Shown piece by piece: positions 25,671 through 33,898 of a stretch of DNA of 49,396 nt; within the stretch, counting starts at the first letter, position 1; each line of letters opens with the position of its first letter. Position numbers and translations under genes: made by a program. The DNA lies in contig UQML01000012.1 in NCBI GenBank assembly GCA_900542265.1, forward strand, positions 1-49,396. Reading direction: 5' to 3'. The DNA comes from an uncultured Eggerthella sp. (GTDB lineage: Bacteria > Actinomycetota > Coriobacteriia > Coriobacteriales > Eggerthellaceae). The notes under the pieces are model-generated. The model was not told where the DNA came from and made no database searches. It saw nothing but the letters and a program-made list of their open reading frames with translations.

Positions 25671-26954
25671 CTACAAATTCGCACAATCTTTTAAAAAGAG
25701 GGTAACTTGCGTACCATGCCCTAAATCAGAAGCGATGTGCATGTACGAATCCGCACCGTAATACCCGCGGATACGATCATTGACATTCTTAACCGCAATG
25801 CCCAACCCCGTTTGTGATGACGGATGCATGATAGACGAGAGCGCCTCATCACTCATACCAATCCCGTCGTCATTGATATAGAGATAAACATCTGCCCCTT
25901 CCATCTCACCAGCAATTGAGATAGTTAGTTTTCCTTCAGCAGGCATAGCATGTTTAACAGAATTTTCGGCGATGGGCTGAATCATGAACGACGGAACTTG
26001 AAGAGCTTTGATCTCTTCGGTTACTGACACCGTTACTCCTAAACGCTCTTCTCCAAAACGTGCCTGTTCAAGACCTAAGTAGCGCACGGTTTGTTCAATT
26101 TCACGCGCAAGCGGAATGAGATCAGATGAATTCTCAAGCGTTTGACGATAAAACGTAGCAAACTCGCGCAACATAATACGCGCCTTATCAGGATCAGTAC
26201 GCACTAATGATGCCATCGTATTAATAATGTTAAACAAAAAGTGCGGATTGATTTGGCTTTGCAGTGCCTTGAGTTCCATGGATGCTGCAAGCTTCTTTTG
26301 TTCCTCCAGCTCAAGAGCAGCAATTTGGGTTGAAATAAGCTGACCAAATCCTTCTGCAATAGAAACCTGATTGTCAGTCACGCGACTTGGTTCGGTGTAG
26401 TAAAACTTCAACGTACCAAAAATCTCTTTGCCCATCCAAAGCGGAACAATGATGGCAGCCTTAATAGTAGAAACTGTATCCGGCAATCCTACGCCTTCAC
26501 GTGTTTTGATCACACGCGTCTCACCATCTTGAATAGTTTTCATAGTCGCAAGAGTTCTGATAGGGGCACCATTGGTGCCGAGCTGCTCACGTCCTTCTCC
26601 GTAATAGCCCAATACAACACTGCGATCAGTGATAGCAACTGCACTTGCCTCACTTGCCGGATAGAGAATCTCGCACACTTTTTGAGGATAATCTGATTCA
26701 GATCCTGCCTGAATAGCCTCAAGCGTTTGTGTGGCAACTTGCAAAACCGACATAGATTGGCGTGCGCGAATACGTTCAGGATCAAGCATAAGGGCGATCG
26801 TAGCCAACAAAAAGAGAGTGAAGAGAACACCAGAAATTCCAAGAATAATGATGTTGTTATCAGGGCTAAACATTGACCAGCCCAAAACACAACCTGAAAT
26901 CAAAGCAAGGCACAAAAACAAGATTTCTAAAAAGACATCGCGTTTGTGATTCAT
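25671..26954 (-). CDS. LytS-type sensor histidine kinase
   Basis: A 427-residue membrane kinase. Two hydrophobic helices lie at about 9-30 and 34-55, followed by a GAF-like sensor region (about 75-200). The His_kinase domain has LKALQSQINPHFLFNIINTM with the phosphorylated His. The HATPase domain has N-box ENSVKHAMP and G1-box NDDGIGM. It would phosphorylate the LytTR regulator encoded next. The short membrane part, without the usual multi-TM 5TM-LYT sensor, points to an intracellular or membrane-proximal signal read by the GAF region. AAAGGAGAGGAG precedes the ATG. Confidence 0.9.
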   Translation of the reverse strand: MNHKRDVFLEILFLCLALISGCVLGWSMFSPDNNIIILGISGVLFTLFLLATIALMLDPERIRARQSMSVLQVATQTLEAIQAGSESDYPQKVCEILYPASEASAVAITDRSVVLGYYGEGREQLGTNGAPIRTLATMKTIQDGETRVIKTREGVGLPDTVSTIKAAIIVPLWMGKEIFGTLKFYYTEPSRVTDNQVSIAEGFGQLISTQIAALELEEQKKLAASMELKALQSQINPHFLFNIINTMASLVRTDPDKARIMLREFATFYRQTLENSSDLIPLAREIEQTVRYLGLEQARFGEERLGVTVSVTEEIKALQVPSFMIQPIAENSVKHAMPAEGKLTISIAGEMEGADVYLYINDDGIGMSDEALSSIMHPSSQTGLGIAVKNVNDRIRGYYGADSYMHIASDLGHGTQVTLFLKDCANL

Positions 26955-27012
26955 AAGACTCTCCTCTCCTTTCAGGGATTATACGATGCGCAGCCCCCGA
27001 ATTAAAAGAGAA

Positions 27013-27046
27013 AAGTCATGAATCCCACGTACAAGTCATGAATCCC
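27013..27046. repeat. Exact 14-bp direct repeat behind the glycosyltransferase
   Basis: AAGTCATGAATCCC occurs at 27013-27026 and 27033-27046 with a 20-bp period, 7 bp beyond the glycosyltransferase stop codon. The sequence resembles that gene's own start (ATGAATCCC). Confidence 0.7.
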
Positions 27047-27052
27047 TACATA

Positions 27053-28372
27053 CTACTCAAAGTCCGCAAGATTAAGATGAATCTCCGTTGTCGTTCCCGG
27101 ATCAATTGATGCTGATGCAGGCTCTTGTACCTGCTGCTCAATAGCGCTTGCCTCAACAATAACCTCATCGCCTTTTTGACGAGCCACCGCTGCTTGAATA
27201 AGCGCTTGAGTAAGGAAGGCATCACGCTCGGTTCGCTGCATGACCTCACCCCAAACATATTGAAATTCAAAGTATTTAGAGCAGTTTTCCTGCGCATACG
27301 CACTAGCTTCAACCGTTGCCTCTTTTGCTGCGGTCCGATATGCCTGCTTATCAGGACGTACCAAACTACGCAAAAACGCCGTTCGCTTAACACGCTTCAA
27401 AATACCAGGCTCTAAAAATGGTCCTGGATAAGGCTCAAGCGAGGAAGGATTAATTTGCAGCAGATCAATCTGCGAGCGCGAAAATTCAATCTTGTAGTAC
27501 TCGTAGAGCCAACGATAAATATCGCGGCGGAAGCGATGACCCTCATGGCGTTCACGGGGAGGCAAGTGCAATAGAGACCATTGATTATCAAACCACACAT
27601 CTGAGCCATACATACGCAGATCGAGCAAATAATCAAGATCCTCGCCGCGCATAATCCAAGGATCAAACGAGATGCGCTTATAAGCTTCCCTGTGCAGCGC
27701 CAAACACCCTCCGCATACGTGATTAGAACGCGAAAGACGCGGGCCTGCCATTGCACGAGAAATCCACGCATTAAAGGCGCTTCCCTGTTGCCAATAGTGG
27801 TTGTACCATTTGTTTTGACTCAACGAGTAATAATTTTGTTCGGAATTTAAGTAGTAACCCGACTTGGCCAAAATAGGAATGCCTTTTTTAGTAAGTTTGC
27901 CTAAGCCATACATGGCTTTAGCGAGAAACTCAACATCCTCAATAACCTCATCGTCATCTATAAATACAACCGCATCAAAGCCTAAAATGTTGGCAACCAC
28001 AAGCCCTAGATTGCGTACAGCTGAATAACCACCCAAGCCGATTGCATGCGAAAGATCTTCAAAGCCAAACTGCTCAAGACGCTGCGTAATAATAGAAGCC
28101 GATGCTTCGCCAATCACAAGCGTGTGCATAGTGGGAAAACGGTTGCAGATGTCTTGCACCTTTACAACCGCTTGCGCGGCCACGGCAGGATCTTCTGCTG
28201 CGGCAATCACAATAACTTGCCCTAGCCCACGCACCTTAGTAAGCGACTCAAGGCAGCGATACAAATCTCCCGTCATATCAAGCGGCGTGGGATGATCAAA
28301 CACAGTAGCTGCAGGATCTTGTCTTCTACCAGCTGCCACATGAAACGTAGGAATGACAACAGCGGGATTCAT
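27053..28372 (-). CDS. Family 2-type glycosyltransferase
   Basis: A 439-residue cytosolic glycosyltransferase of the GT-A fold, probably involved in cell-surface glycan synthesis. The nucleotide-sugar site is visible as AVVIPTFHVAAGR at the N-terminus, GGYSAVRNLGLVVAN and the metal-binding FIDDDEVIED. An acceptor-side motif, RGEDLDYLLDLRMYG, resembles the ED motif of family 2. The C-terminal 100 residues are helical and of unknown role. It is upstream of the LytS kinase gene on the same strand (98 bp), so co-transcription is possible. Sugar and acceptor are unknown. Confidence 0.78.
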   Translation of the reverse strand: MNPAVVIPTFHVAAGRRQDPAATVFDHPTPLDMTGDLYRCLESLTKVRGLGQVIVIAAAEDPAVAAQAVVKVQDICNRFPTMHTLVIGEASASIITQRLEQFGFEDLSHAIGLGGYSAVRNLGLVVANILGFDAVVFIDDDEVIEDVEFLAKAMYGLGKLTKKGIPILAKSGYYLNSEQNYYSLSQNKWYNHYWQQGSAFNAWISRAMAGPRLSRSNHVCGGCLALHREAYKRISFDPWIMRGEDLDYLLDLRMYGSDVWFDNQWSLLHLPPRERHEGHRFRRDIYRWLYEYYKIEFSRSQIDLLQINPSSLEPYPGPFLEPGILKRVKRTAFLRSLVRPDKQAYRTAAKEATVEASAYAQENCSKYFEFQYVWGEVMQRTERDAFLTQALIQAAVARQKGDEVIVEASAIEQQVQEPASASIDPGTTTEIHLNLADFE

Positions 28373-28490
28373 AAGCGGGCTCTCTTTCTGTCATGATCGA
28401 GCACTTCTCAAGCAGTGTTTAAGCGACGCTCGTTTCTTACCGCACGTCGCGTGTTTTCTATTGTAACGCAAGACTTTGATGCAGAATTTC

Positions 28491-29510
28491 TTAGCCTTGC
28501 CTGCGCCGCGGGTGTCCTCGACGCGTACGAATGCGCTCTGCTACCTCGCGGCGCGCTTTAACTTCAGCACTTTCTTCCTTTAAACGCAAGTAGGATTCAA
28601 GGCGATGGGGTTCAAGATTACCCGCATTCACCGCCGCGCGTACCGCACACCCTGGTTCTTGATGGTGGGTACAATCACGAAATTTACACGTTTGCGCTAT
28701 AGCCTCAATGTCTGAAAAAGCAAGTTCGATACCCCCATCGGCATCCCAAAGACCAAGTCCACGCACGCCAGGCATATCAATAACCGCACCCCCTTGGGGA
28801 AGCTCAATAATCTCACGCGTTGTTGTGGTATGGCGCCCCTTGCCATCACGTTCACGGACTGGTGTGGTCTCTTGCACGTCTGACCCCACAAGCATGTTCA
28901 CCAGACTTGATTTGCCCACTCCTGATCGCCCTATGAGAATAGCCGTCTTGCCTCCATCGGCCGCCAAAAGGTTAGCCACTGCGTCCACCGAAGCCGGATC
29001 ATCACCTGAGAGTACCATTACGCGGTCATTGCCAATAAAGCCCTTGATCTGGTCTTGAATAGTTGCAACTTCTTCAGGATCTTCAATAAGATCAGCCTTG
29101 GTGAGCACGACCACTACCTCATCGACCGATTCATGAGCAAGCACGAGTTCACGCTCAAGGCGCCGTAAGTTAATTTCTTCAATAGGCTGAGCTACAAGCA
29201 CAAGATCAAAGTTGGCGGCAAGAGTTTGAGGAAGCGCGCGTTCGGTGGGATCTTTACGCACAAACGATGTTGTCCGAGGCAAAATACGCTCGATGATTCC
29301 TTTATCATGCCCTTCGGGGATAATAACTGCTACCTTATCTCCAATCACAGCACGGTTCGTCTTTTTCTTCACGAGCGCCATTGCGTGCTCACAGCGCAAC
29401 TCACGCCCATCATCGTCAAGACGTACCAGTGGATAGCCCCGATCAAGCTTGACAACGCAACCCGTGCAATGCTCATCTGATGCGATACTTTTGTTCTGAG
29501 CTTTTCCCAT
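28491..29510 (-). CDS. rsgA: Ribosome biogenesis GTPase RsgA
   Basis: A 339-residue circularly permuted GTPase acting in late 30S subunit maturation. An N-terminal OB fold comes first (about 15-90). The G motifs then appear in permuted order: LTKAD (G4), GRSGVGKSSLVN (G1) and DMPGVRGLGL (G3). A zinc-binding end domain follows with CKFRDCTHHQEPGC. Length and order match the family. It starts 6 bp behind the preceding membrane-protein gene, whose stop overlaps the AGGGG ribosome site, so the two are probably coupled. Confidence 0.93.
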   Translation of the reverse strand: MGKAQNKSIASDEHCTGCVVKLDRGYPLVRLDDDGRELRCEHAMALVKKKTNRAVIGDKVAVIIPEGHDKGIIERILPRTTSFVRKDPTERALPQTLAANFDLVLVAQPIEEINLRRLERELVLAHESVDEVVVVLTKADLIEDPEEVATIQDQIKGFIGNDRVMVLSGDDPASVDAVANLLAADGGKTAILIGRSGVGKSSLVNMLVGSDVQETTPVRERDGKGRHTTTTREIIELPQGGAVIDMPGVRGLGLWDADGGIELAFSDIEAIAQTCKFRDCTHHQEPGCAVRAAVNAGNLEPHRLESYLRLKEESAEVKARREVAERIRTRRGHPRRRQG

Positions 29511-29516
29511 ACGCCC

Positions 29517-30248
29517 CTACTTGGCCTCGTTGCGCTTGCGTTGATAGAGCGCAAACAGTACCAAACTTGCAATAAAGAAGAGAACACCGGCAAACGCGAG
29601 CGCCGTGTTAATAGGCTCTGGTTCAACCGATCCTTTATCAATTACGGAAACCTCATCGGCATGAATATCAGAAAGTCCTTGATGCTCAGGACAATCAAGA
29701 TGGTAGACCCCACGCACCTGAACCGTACTTCCCTTCACGCCATAACGTCCGAACTGATCAATACTTGCAGCCTGATCATGCGTCATAAAGACCGAAATCA
29801 CCGTATTGCCCGTATTCTCGAGCTCCTGCAATGTCACCCAACAGTGATTGGGATCGGCCTCGGCATTGATAGCCTCGCCAACTGCTTCACCAATTACTTG
29901 AACGACTTGATCATCATGGAAAGAATCAGCCGCTGAAAGCTCAGCGATACTCGTGTCATACAAAAACGATGAGTCTGCCAGCTGGTTCACGTTGACACGA
30001 TTAGAAGCGCCCGGCACAACCACTTTCTGTTCCGTAGAATCCGATGACCCATCGACCACCTCAGTCTGTGCAGCGTTCTGGTTGTCAACCGGTTGATCCC
30101 CTTGCGCAACATGCCACAAGCACACACAAACGGCAAGAATGGCAAAAAGGCATACCACAATGAGCAGCAAGTTAATCTTGGACGCACGTGATCGCGTCTT
30201 TTTTTGCTTGTTCTTGGGATCAGTATGTTTTGTCTGTCTTGCTATCAC
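29517..30248 (-). CDS. Membrane-anchored protein with OB-fold-like domain
   Basis: A 243-residue protein of unknown function. A Lys/Arg-rich N-terminus (1-25) precedes a TM helix (about 26-47). A short polar linker and an extracytoplasmic domain of about 115 residues follow, with alternating strands such as VVQVIGEAVG, VISVFMTHDQ and STVQVRGVYHLDCPEHQG that suggest an OB fold. A second TM helix (about 216-236) leads to a basic tail RKRNEAK. Two-TM topology with both ends inside is expected. It starts with GTG behind AAGGTAG and lies between trkH and rsgA in one direction, so it is probably in their operon. Confidence 0.6.
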   Translation of the reverse strand: MIARQTKHTDPKNKQKKTRSRASKINLLLIVVCLFAILAVCVCLWHVAQGDQPVDNQNAAQTEVVDGSSDSTEQKVVVPGASNRVNVNQLADSSFLYDTSIAELSAADSFHDDQVVQVIGEAVGEAINAEADPNHCWVTLQELENTGNTVISVFMTHDQAASIDQFGRYGVKGSTVQVRGVYHLDCPEHQGLSDIHADEVSVIDKGSVEPEPINTALAFAGVLFFIASLVLFALYQRKRNEAK

Positions 30249-30286
30249 GAAATTTTAGCTACCTTGTTTCCATCCCTTTGCATACC

Positions 30287-31819
30287 CTATCGCATCCGCG
30301 AAGATATGAGTTGTTTCTTATCTTTAGGAATGATTGAAACCACAATTTTAACGATAAGAGCAATGAGCGTAATAAACTCAAGGCGTCCTGCCCACATCTC
30401 AAAAATGTAAAACAACTCAAGGCTTGCGGGCATACCGGGCGTAATAATACCTGAAGAAAGCCCTCCGTTAGAAGCCATGGCAATCGATTCAAAAATAGAG
30501 CTCGTCGCATCATAGCCGTGTGCGATACCAACCAGAGATCCTGCTACATACGTTGCAGCAAAGAGTGCTGATACCGTAAGTGCAGTTTTAACCACGTCAG
30601 CCGTTAGAACGTGCTTACCTAAATGCTGGAACGACACCGATACCAATGCTGAATCAGGAGCTAGAGCTTGTTTAATGGTTGCAACAACTGATTTAGCAAT
30701 AAGACCTAAGCGCAATAGCTTCATACCACCTGCCGTAGATCCAGATGATCCACCAACAGCCATAAGCAACGCAAGCGTCAATAACGCTCCTGAAGAGATG
30801 ACAGTAACCAATTGATTTGACGTAATGTTTTGAAATCCTGTTGTCGATGAAGCTGATACCATCATAAAAACGCCACGACGTAACATCTCAAAGAGATCAG
30901 TAAATTGACCCATCGATGAAAGAGCTGCCATAAACACAATACCCATACCAATAAGCCAAATTAAATACGTACGCGTTTCAATGTCTTTAAAAAAGATATG
31001 CGTATGACCGCGCCAAACTTCAACAAAGAGCGCAAATGAGATCGTTCCTAAAATCATAAGAAGCATACATACCAGCTCAAACGGATAAGAGTGGTAATAC
31101 ATAATAGAAAGCGAAGTGGGTGTAAAGCCAGCAGTCATAAATCCAGAAACCGCTACCCACAAAGCATTCAAAAACGACCTAATGGGATCCATGCCGCCCA
31201 CCAGGCAGAAAATCATCAAAATAATGGTCGCAATACCAATGACCACAATAGAGATCCACGAAATAGTGCGCGTTGTGCTTACCACGTTAGGAACCACATG
31301 ATCAGAACGCCCCTCAGAAGAGTAGAGCCCCATCGACGACTTGCCCAAAAAGCCCAAAGACAGCGCAACAACGATCAGCCCTAAACCGCCCAAAAAGTGC
31401 ATGGTAAAGCGCCACATGTTATCAGCGTACGCGAGGTGATCAAGATCCACGACAAGAGAAGCTCCCGTTGTCGTTAGTCCCGACACACCCTCAAACAGCG
31501 CATCTAAGTATGAGTAATAATGACCTGAAAAAAAGAGTGGGATGGAAGCCATAATAGCCAATACCAGCCACGCAAAACCGGTAACCACAAGTGCCTGCTG
31601 ATGAGTAAGACGACCCGGATCAATACGCACCATACGCAAAAGCGTCCCCACGCACAAGGTGATACCAATGCCTAAAAGATACCTAAAAAACGCTTCCCAT
31701 TCTCCAAAAATCACTGCCGTAACAAGAGGAAGCGCCATTGCTACCGAGAAAAAAGATACGAGTACGCCCAAATAATGAGCCACCGTTGCAAGGTCATCTA
31801 TGGTGAAACGCTGCCACAT
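30287..31819 (-). CDS. trkH: Trk-type potassium uptake protein TrkH
   Basis: The ion-conducting subunit of a Trk/Ktr K+ uptake system (510 residues, about 10-12 TM segments). The four pore loops can be traced by their Gly-containing filters: EGVSGLTTTGAS, VAVSGFMTAGFT, MVSASSTTGFQN and SIAMASNGGLSSG. The NAD-binding partner TrkA/KtrA is not encoded in this window. A 48-residue membrane peptide gene ends 8 bp upstream. Ribosome site AAGGTG. Confidence 0.9.
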   Translation of the reverse strand: MWQRFTIDDLATVAHYLGVLVSFFSVAMALPLVTAVIFGEWEAFFRYLLGIGITLCVGTLLRMVRIDPGRLTHQQALVVTGFAWLVLAIMASIPLFFSGHYYSYLDALFEGVSGLTTTGASLVVDLDHLAYADNMWRFTMHFLGGLGLIVVALSLGFLGKSSMGLYSSEGRSDHVVPNVVSTTRTISWISIVVIGIATIILMIFCLVGGMDPIRSFLNALWVAVSGFMTAGFTPTSLSIMYYHSYPFELVCMLLMILGTISFALFVEVWRGHTHIFFKDIETRTYLIWLIGMGIVFMAALSSMGQFTDLFEMLRRGVFMMVSASSTTGFQNITSNQLVTVISSGALLTLALLMAVGGSSGSTAGGMKLLRLGLIAKSVVATIKQALAPDSALVSVSFQHLGKHVLTADVVKTALTVSALFAATYVAGSLVGIAHGYDATSSIFESIAMASNGGLSSGIITPGMPASLELFYIFEMWAGRLEFITLIALIVKIVVSIIPKDKKQLISSRMR

Positions 31820-31827
31820 AGAGCACC

Positions 31828-31974
31828 TTACACTGCCGATCCGCTAAAGAGAAACCGCACCATAACGGTAAGTACATAGAGGCAGGCGATGAGCCCTAAG
31901 GCACCCATTAAAACAACCCCAATCCCTGTAAGAGAATTGAGAAGTTTTTCCTTTATGTCAGTCTGCTTTTTCAT
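31828..31974 (-). CDS. 48-residue membrane peptide upstream of trkH
   Basis: A short protein with a basic N-terminus (MKKQTDIKEK) and one long hydrophobic helix (about 15-43). The helix is Gly/Val/Leu-rich, and the protein ends FSGSAV. Its stop is 8 bp from the trkH start, so it is likely co-transcribed and may be a small accessory subunit of the transporter (inference). It also loosely resembles gamma subunits of Na+-pumping decarboxylases. The ATG has no ribosome site, but TACAAT ends 7 bases before it, which suggests a leaderless mRNA. The open frame extends 36 codons further upstream, without support. Confidence 0.6.
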   Translation of the reverse strand: MKKQTDIKEKLLNSLTGIGVVLMGALGLIACLYVLTVMVRFLFSGSAV

Positions 31975-32136
31975 GCGCTTTATTGTAGTACACTCGCGCA
32001 AAAACACATCGTTTGGTTTGGGTTTTGTTATACCTGCATGGCTAAACGCCCCTGGCAGCTGCGAGCGGTCAATTGCGCACATTAGTTAGCATATAGTTTT
32101 TATCGGTTATAAAAGAAAACTTGTACTCTCATACTA

Positions 32137-32162
32137 ATTTCTTCTTTTATAAAAGAAGAAAT
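32137..32162. repeat. 26-bp perfect palindrome
   Basis: The arm ATTTCTTCTTTTA is followed directly by its reverse complement, with no spacer. It lies between the trkH leader and the putative intron remnant and could act as a bidirectional hairpin. Confidence 0.75.
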
Positions 32163-32172
32163 AGGTAACATG

Positions 32173-32220
32173 CCGTCCTCTCACACCACCGCATAAGCAA
32201 TTTCCGCATACGGCGGCTTC
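32173..32220 (-). mobile_element. Remnant of group II intron 3' end (domain V)
   Basis: The minus strand reads GAAGCCGCCGTATGCGGAA, then ATTGCTTATGCGGTGG and TGTGAGAGGACGG. This closely resembles domain V and the following linker of bacterial group II introns: an AGC triad at the 5' edge, a 9-bp outer stem CCGCCGTAT/ATGCGGTGG with wobble pairs, and a GTGTGAGAGG joint. The intron's reverse transcriptase and domain VI are missing, so this would be a decayed insertion. No database check was possible. Confidence 0.5.
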
Positions 32221-32265
32221 TAGCTAAATCAATGGCCTCATAAATACTGGCTCGACACACAGCAA

Positions 32266-32316
32266 CAGTGCCGGCCCCTCATACGAGAGACCGGCACGGT
32301 GTCATACCTAGGTATG
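32266..32316. other. GC-rich hairpin and palindrome behind gadB
   Basis: GTGCCGG (32268-32274) and CCGGCAC (32291-32297) enclose a small CTC/GAG stem. Beside it is a perfect 14-bp palindrome, CATACCTAGGTATG (32303-32316). There is no T-tract, so Rho-independent termination is uncertain; they may belong to the intron remnant. Confidence 0.5.
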
Positions 32317-32341
32317 TAAGAAATCCAAACTCGGCTACAAC

Positions 32342-33787
32342 TTAACGACCAGAGTGATCAAATGACTTCTTAGGAGCAATGTTAGTGTCAGCAGAACCAA
32401 TAACGGTTGCGTTATCAAGGTTTGCAATCTCAGCCTTCATGTCCTTCAAGAACTTATCAGCCATGGTCATCGACAAGTCAGCACGGGTAACAATACGCTG
32501 GCAGGTAACATCTTGCATGTTTGCAGGCAATGGATAAGCAGGAATCTGCCAACCATGCATACGAAGACGATCGTCCAAATCATAGAGCGTCCACTTCTTG
32601 CCGGCCTTAGGATCAAGACTCCAGCACAAAATAGGAATCTCGGTTGCCTCTTCGTACATGATAAAGATGCCCATTTCCTTGATGCCTTCTACCAAATGGC
32701 GAGCAACATCAAGCGTGCGCTTCTGAATCTCTTTGAAGCCTTCAAAGCCATTACGCATAAATACGTAGTACTGACCAATGATCTGAGAAGCAGAACGACT
32801 AAAGTTAATAGCCATAGTTGCTTCTTCGCCACCCAGATAGCTTACCCAGAAGATCAAATCCTCAGGCAATGCTTCCTTAGAACGCCATTCAACCCAACCA
32901 ATGCCAGGATAAACAAGGCCGTACTTATGGCCAGATGCTGAAATGGACCATACATTAGGAAGACGGAAGTCCCACTCGAGTTCTGGCTCAAGGAATGGAG
33001 CAACGAATCCGCCTGATGCACCATCAACATGAATACGTACAGGAACCGCTGCGGTCTTGTTGTATTCAGTTAATGCAGCATCGATACCCTTGATGTCATC
33101 GTAGCAACCGGTATAAGTAATACCGAGCAAGCAAACAACGCAAATAGTGTGATCGTCAACAAATGGCATACAGGACTCAGGAGTCATATAAAGATGGTCA
33201 GCATCCATAGGAACAAGACGCATCTCAATATCCCAATAACGGCAGAACTTCTCCCAGCAGACCTGATAGCCTGAGGTAATAACCAAGTTAGGACGGTGTT
33301 CGCTGTAGATATCAATACCCGCCTTCTTAGCCAAAGCCTTCCAACGGAACAATGCTGCGAGACCACCCAACATACATGCTTCAGAAGATCCAACGGTTGA
33401 GGTGCCCATTGGCTCCTCGTTCTGATCAGCATGCCACAAATCCTGAATAATCTTTACACAACGATTCTCAAGATCCGCTGTCATAGGATATTCATCTTTA
33501 TCGATAGCGTTCTTTTCAAGCGTGTCCTTCATAAGCTCTGCAGCTTCAGGCTCCATATAAGTCTGAACAAACGTGCAAAGATTTTGATGAGCATTACCCT
33601 CAGTGCCAATGTACTCACGAATGATCTCGCTCGCAATACGCGGCTCAATTGGCTCCTGATTCAGCTTGGTCTCCGGCATTTCAACATCTGAAGCATAGCT
33701 ACCAAAAATAGGGCTTAGGTATGATGTTTGAGCATCCATTTCTCCAAGTTCTTCGGTCGTAACAAGCTTTTCATCTTTAACAGTCAT
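32342..33787 (-). CDS. gadB: Glutamate decarboxylase
   Basis: A cytosolic PLP enzyme (481 residues) converting glutamate and H+ to GABA and CO2, which raises internal pH. The cofactor Lys is near 288 in SASGHKYGLVYPGIGW. Other family stretches are GTSTVGSSEACMLGG, HVDGASGGFVAPFLEP and FSRSASQIIGQYYVFMRNG. The C-terminal end (SFDHSGR) contains the His used for pH gating in related enzymes (family knowledge; not verified here). The upstream neighbour on the same strand is the glutamate/GABA antiporter, with 110 bp between, so they form a gadCB pair. AAGGGGACG lies 6 bases before the ATG. Confidence 0.95.
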   Translation of the reverse strand: MTVKDEKLVTTEELGEMDAQTSYLSPIFGSYASDVEMPETKLNQEPIEPRIASEIIREYIGTEGNAHQNLCTFVQTYMEPEAAELMKDTLEKNAIDKDEYPMTADLENRCVKIIQDLWHADQNEEPMGTSTVGSSEACMLGGLAALFRWKALAKKAGIDIYSEHRPNLVITSGYQVCWEKFCRYWDIEMRLVPMDADHLYMTPESCMPFVDDHTICVVCLLGITYTGCYDDIKGIDAALTEYNKTAAVPVRIHVDGASGGFVAPFLEPELEWDFRLPNVWSISASGHKYGLVYPGIGWVEWRSKEALPEDLIFWVSYLGGEEATMAINFSRSASQIIGQYYVFMRNGFEGFKEIQKRTLDVARHLVEGIKEMGIFIMYEEATEIPILCWSLDPKAGKKWTLYDLDDRLRMHGWQIPAYPLPANMQDVTCQRIVTRADLSMTMADKFLKDMKAEIANLDNATVIGSADTNIAPKKSFDHSGR

Positions 33788-33849
33788 CGTAATCGTCCCC
33801 TTCTTTTACATCCCTTTTATATTTGTTTGAATCTTTATTAGTCACACAT

Positions 33850-33877
33850 TGGGCTATTTCCCATGGGCTATTCCCCA
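33850..33877. repeat. 14-bp tandem duplication behind gadC
   Basis: TGGGCTATTTCCCA is followed immediately by TGGGCTATTCCCCA (one mismatch), 22 bp beyond the gadC stop. Each unit is itself close to an inverted repeat (TGGG..CCCA) and lies in the gadC-gadB intergenic mRNA. Confidence 0.75.
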
Positions 33878-33898
33878 TTCTTTTGATGATTTTCTGTG

